Of a stretch of DNA of 64,000 bases, positions 61,947-64,000 are shown in pieces. A program made the position numbers and the translations under genes. Each line of letters begins with the position of its first letter. Positions within the stretch are counted from its first letter, which is position 1. The stretch comes from Parabacteroides faecalis (GTDB taxonomy: Bacteria; Bacteroidota; Bacteroidia; Bacteroidales; Tannerellaceae), in NCBI RefSeq assembly GCF_022809355.1, contig NZ_JAKZMM010000009.1:48331-112330 (forward strand), read 5' to 3'. A model generated the notes under the pieces. That model saw only the letters and a program-made list of their open reading frames with translations. It was not told the origin of the DNA and made no database searches.

Positions 61947-63887
61947 ATGAGAAAGTTAGTAAAAAAAATATACAGTACCCTTTCATTAGGCTTCATCATG
62001 TCTGTTGCAATGACCTCTTGTTCTGATTTTATGGATCTAACACCTGAGGATCAATATGATGAAGCAACTGTATGGTCTGATGCAGGGCTTGTTCAGGCTG
62101 TTGTGAACGATGTTTATGCTTATATTAAACATGGTGCAGATGAAGTAAGCACTACGGCTTTGACTGATGATGCTTATTTTACACACAACTACGGAGTGAA
62201 GGCAATCAATGAATCTGCAATTTCTGGTAGTGACTTGCAATGGTATGATGATGATAACTGTCCTTTTAAATGGACAAACAGTTATAAAGGAATATATCGT
62301 GCGAACTTAATTTTGCAGAATATTGATAATGTTCCCGAAAAAGTAGGATACGACTTGAATATGTTGAAGGGAGAAACTTATTTTTTAAGGGCTTATATGT
62401 ATTCTGAGTTGGTAAGAGGTTTTGGCGGTGTTCCTATTGTTGACAAAGTTTATACGATTGAAGATGCTTCTACCTTGTCGTTGCCGCGAAGTAGTGTGAA
62501 AGAATGTTTGGAATTTATTTTGTCGGATTTGGATCAGGCTATTGCATTGTTACCTGAAACTGTATCTTCGGCTGATCTTGGTCGGGCAACCAAAGGAGCT
62601 GCTATTGCATTGAAAGCACGTATGTGTTTACATCTAGCTAGTCCGTTGTATGCTGATCGAACAGTCAATACATTGGCTTGTAATCAGTATGATGGAGATC
62701 GGAATGCTTTGTATGAATCTGCATTGAATTATGCAAAAGAAGTTATTAATAGCGGTGTTTATTCCTTAATTGATTGTAATGCCGGAACAGTCAAAGAAAT
62801 AGCAGATAAATTCCATGAAATTGCAACGACTAACAATGCGGAATTGATCTTTGCAAAACAGTTTGTTAATAAGTCTCAGAATGCAGATAATAATGTCAGA
62901 AACAGAGCTGCACTTTGTCATGGGCCAAATGGATATCATAATTGGGCTGGTGTTACACCTTCAAATGATTTGGTGATGTCTTTTGAAATGGAAGACGGTT
63001 CTCTTAACACTACATTGTTAAATCCGGGTGAAACAGCCACCGTAAATCCTTACTTAAACCGTGAGCCACGTTTTTATGCCACGATTGGTTATGATGGCGC
63101 TGAATGGGGAAGACCTCGTCCGTCAGATTCACAAGTATTTGATCCGACTCCTCTAGGAACCTTACAGATGGGATTCTATGAGTTGTCAAGCGGTGGTAGT
63201 CCGGTAGAAGCTCAGGTTGCCTTTGATGCTGCTGGTAATCCAATTAAAAGTATTGCATTTACGGGAGTCAATGGGGTTGATACACGTCGTTCAGCTGTTG
63301 AGGATTGGAATGGATCTTTTACAGGTTATCTGGAAAAGAAATTGATTGATACTTCTTTTGAAGCATCTGAATCGATGTTCCAGACCTGTCCGTATCCGTT
63401 TATTCGTTTAGCGGAAATGTACTTAGTTGCAGCAGAGGCTTGTATTGAACTGAACAGATTGGACGAAGCAGTACACTACTTGGATGCATTACGTGCACGT
63501 ATCGGACGTCCGGATACCAAAGCTACACTGACTGTACGTAATCAAGCTTTCAATCAAGCTAATTTGCGTGAGTTTTTGCGGTTGGAACGTCGTTCGGAAT
63601 TGGCTTACGAAGATTCTCGTTATTATGATATCCGTCGTTGGATGATTGCTCCTCAAGTAATGTCAAAACCATTGACAGGTATAGCTGTGGTAGCTCGTCT
63701 AAAACCGGGAAAAACAGCTTCAGCTCCATATGTTCAGGATGCAGAGACATGGGACTATCAGTACTTTGTTACAGATTTGACTTATCGTGAATCCCGGAAA
63801 TGGACTGACAAGTTATATTTTGCGCCTATTAAGCGAGATGAAATTAATCGAAATACAGCTATTATACAGAACCCTGGTATGGAATAG
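61947..63887 (+). CDS. SusD/RagB-type nutrient-binding lipoprotein
   Basis: A 646-residue surface lipoprotein forming the lid of the SusC transporter. The lipoprotein signal reads LGFIMSVAMTSCSDFMD. The SusD-like start LTPEDQYDEATVW, the TPR-type helices (YFLRAYMYSELVRGFGGVPIV), and the C-terminal RagB region (YPFIRLAEMYLVAAEACIELNRLDEAVHYLDALRARIG ... LRLERRSELAYEDSRYYDIRRW) are clear. It is longer than average (about 550), with insertions around 330-430. It ends 53 bases before the probable transposase start. Confidence 0.94.
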   Translation: MRKLVKKIYSTLSLGFIMSVAMTSCSDFMDLTPEDQYDEATVWSDAGLVQAVVNDVYAYIKHGADEVSTTALTDDAYFTHNYGVKAINESAISGSDLQWYDDDNCPFKWTNSYKGIYRANLILQNIDNVPEKVGYDLNMLKGETYFLRAYMYSELVRGFGGVPIVDKVYTIEDASTLSLPRSSVKECLEFILSDLDQAIALLPETVSSADLGRATKGAAIALKARMCLHLASPLYADRTVNTLACNQYDGDRNALYESALNYAKEVINSGVYSLIDCNAGTVKEIADKFHEIATTNNAELIFAKQFVNKSQNADNNVRNRAALCHGPNGYHNWAGVTPSNDLVMSFEMEDGSLNTTLLNPGETATVNPYLNREPRFYATIGYDGAEWGRPRPSDSQVFDPTPLGTLQMGFYELSSGGSPVEAQVAFDAAGNPIKSIAFTGVNGVDTRRSAVEDWNGSFTGYLEKKLIDTSFEASESMFQTCPYPFIRLAEMYLVAAEACIELNRLDEAVHYLDALRARIGRPDTKATLTVRNQAFNQANLREFLRLERRSELAYEDSRYYDIRRWMIAPQVMSKPLTGIAVVARLKPGKTASAPYVQDAETWDYQYFVTDLTYRESRKWTDKLYFAPIKRDEINRNTAIIQNPGME

Positions 63888-63940
63888 TTTGTCATGCTAC
63901 AGATTTACTTTACACCCATTTAACAAAAAAAGAGAAAGCA

Positions 63941-64000
63941 ATGGGAAAGAAAGGAATCAGTCATCGCAAATTCAGTATTGAGTTCAAATTGTCCGTTTTA
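63941..64000 (+). CDS. Start of a probable IS transposase (OrfA-like), cut by the window
   Basis: The last 60 bases encode MGKKGISHRKFSIEFKLSVL from an ATG preceded by an AG-rich AAAGAGAAAG segment. The pattern basic-HRKFSIEFKL at the N-terminus is typical of the helix-turn-helix OrfA of IS3-family and related transposases. Only 20 codons are visible, so the call is tentative. If right, an insertion sequence lies directly behind susD. Confidence 0.45.
   Translation, partial: MGKKGISHRKFSIEFKLSVL

Overview
This 64 kb window looks like a piece of a Bacteroidales chromosome, most likely Parabacteroides or a close relative. The evidence is the many promoters with a TAnnTTTG -7 box, the SusC/SusD pair at the right end, the AT-biased intergenic DNA with several short repeat families, Bacteroidetes-type families (DUF4248, DUF2851, DUF4254, DUF4924, DUF3108, HU-related proteins) and a very large secreted protein whose C-terminus resembles DUF6383, which I associate with Parabacteroides. 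The genus is inference.

Left accessory region (1-18.1 kb). An HU-like gene at the left edge and a lipoprotein / DUF4248 / small membrane protein / M15 peptidase set at 16.4-18.1 kb look like a domesticated phage-like module. Between them lie a second group of phage-like genes (11.6-16.0 kb, including a Lin1244/DUF4373 protein and a PD-(D/E)XK nuclease) and, at 0.7-11.4 kb, a seven-gene defence operon read on the minus strand: SNF2 helicase, membrane protein, unknown protein, type III-like DNA methylase, AAA ATPase, HNH nuclease and a type III Res-like helicase-nuclease. The genes overlap or are separated by a few bases, apart from a 35-base gap after the methylase. The set resembles Hma/DISARM-like modification defence with a Septu-like ATPase-HNH pair and two unknown genes embedded. 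Identical inverted copies of a GTAG-type hairpin repeat stand just outside the operon. Two homologous arrays of eight 10-bp repeats stand exactly 19 bases before the -7 boxes of the HU gene and the lipoprotein gene.

Central housekeeping region (18.2-38.5 kb). It carries an M16 peptidase, an alanine/sodium symporter, DUF2851, an Ig-like lipoprotein, DUF3108, a GH110 alpha-1,3-galactosidase, MgtE, RsmA, a flippase-like membrane protein, a PepD dipeptidase, a Nudix hydrolase, a rhodanese, two outer-membrane proteins, DUF4254, HflX and a protein with a type IX secretion C-terminal signal.

Repeat-rich region (38.5-46.1 kb). Three broken Rpn-type (recombination-promoting nuclease) remnants are interleaved with the GTAG hairpins. 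A candidate structured non-coding RNA follows, with its own promoter and terminator, then the 1495-residue surface protein with a structured, internally repeated 3' region.

Right region (46.2-64 kb). It carries RNase H, a monooxygenase-like protein, aroK, alanine dehydrogenase, korAB (2-oxoacid oxidation), a lipoprotein, the operon Mur-like protein / DUF4924 / rfbD / prfC / apbE on the minus strand, a 1 kb AT-rich intergenic stretch, and a susC-susD pair. The first 20 codons of a probable transposase end the window. I saw no tRNA, rRNA or CRISPR array.
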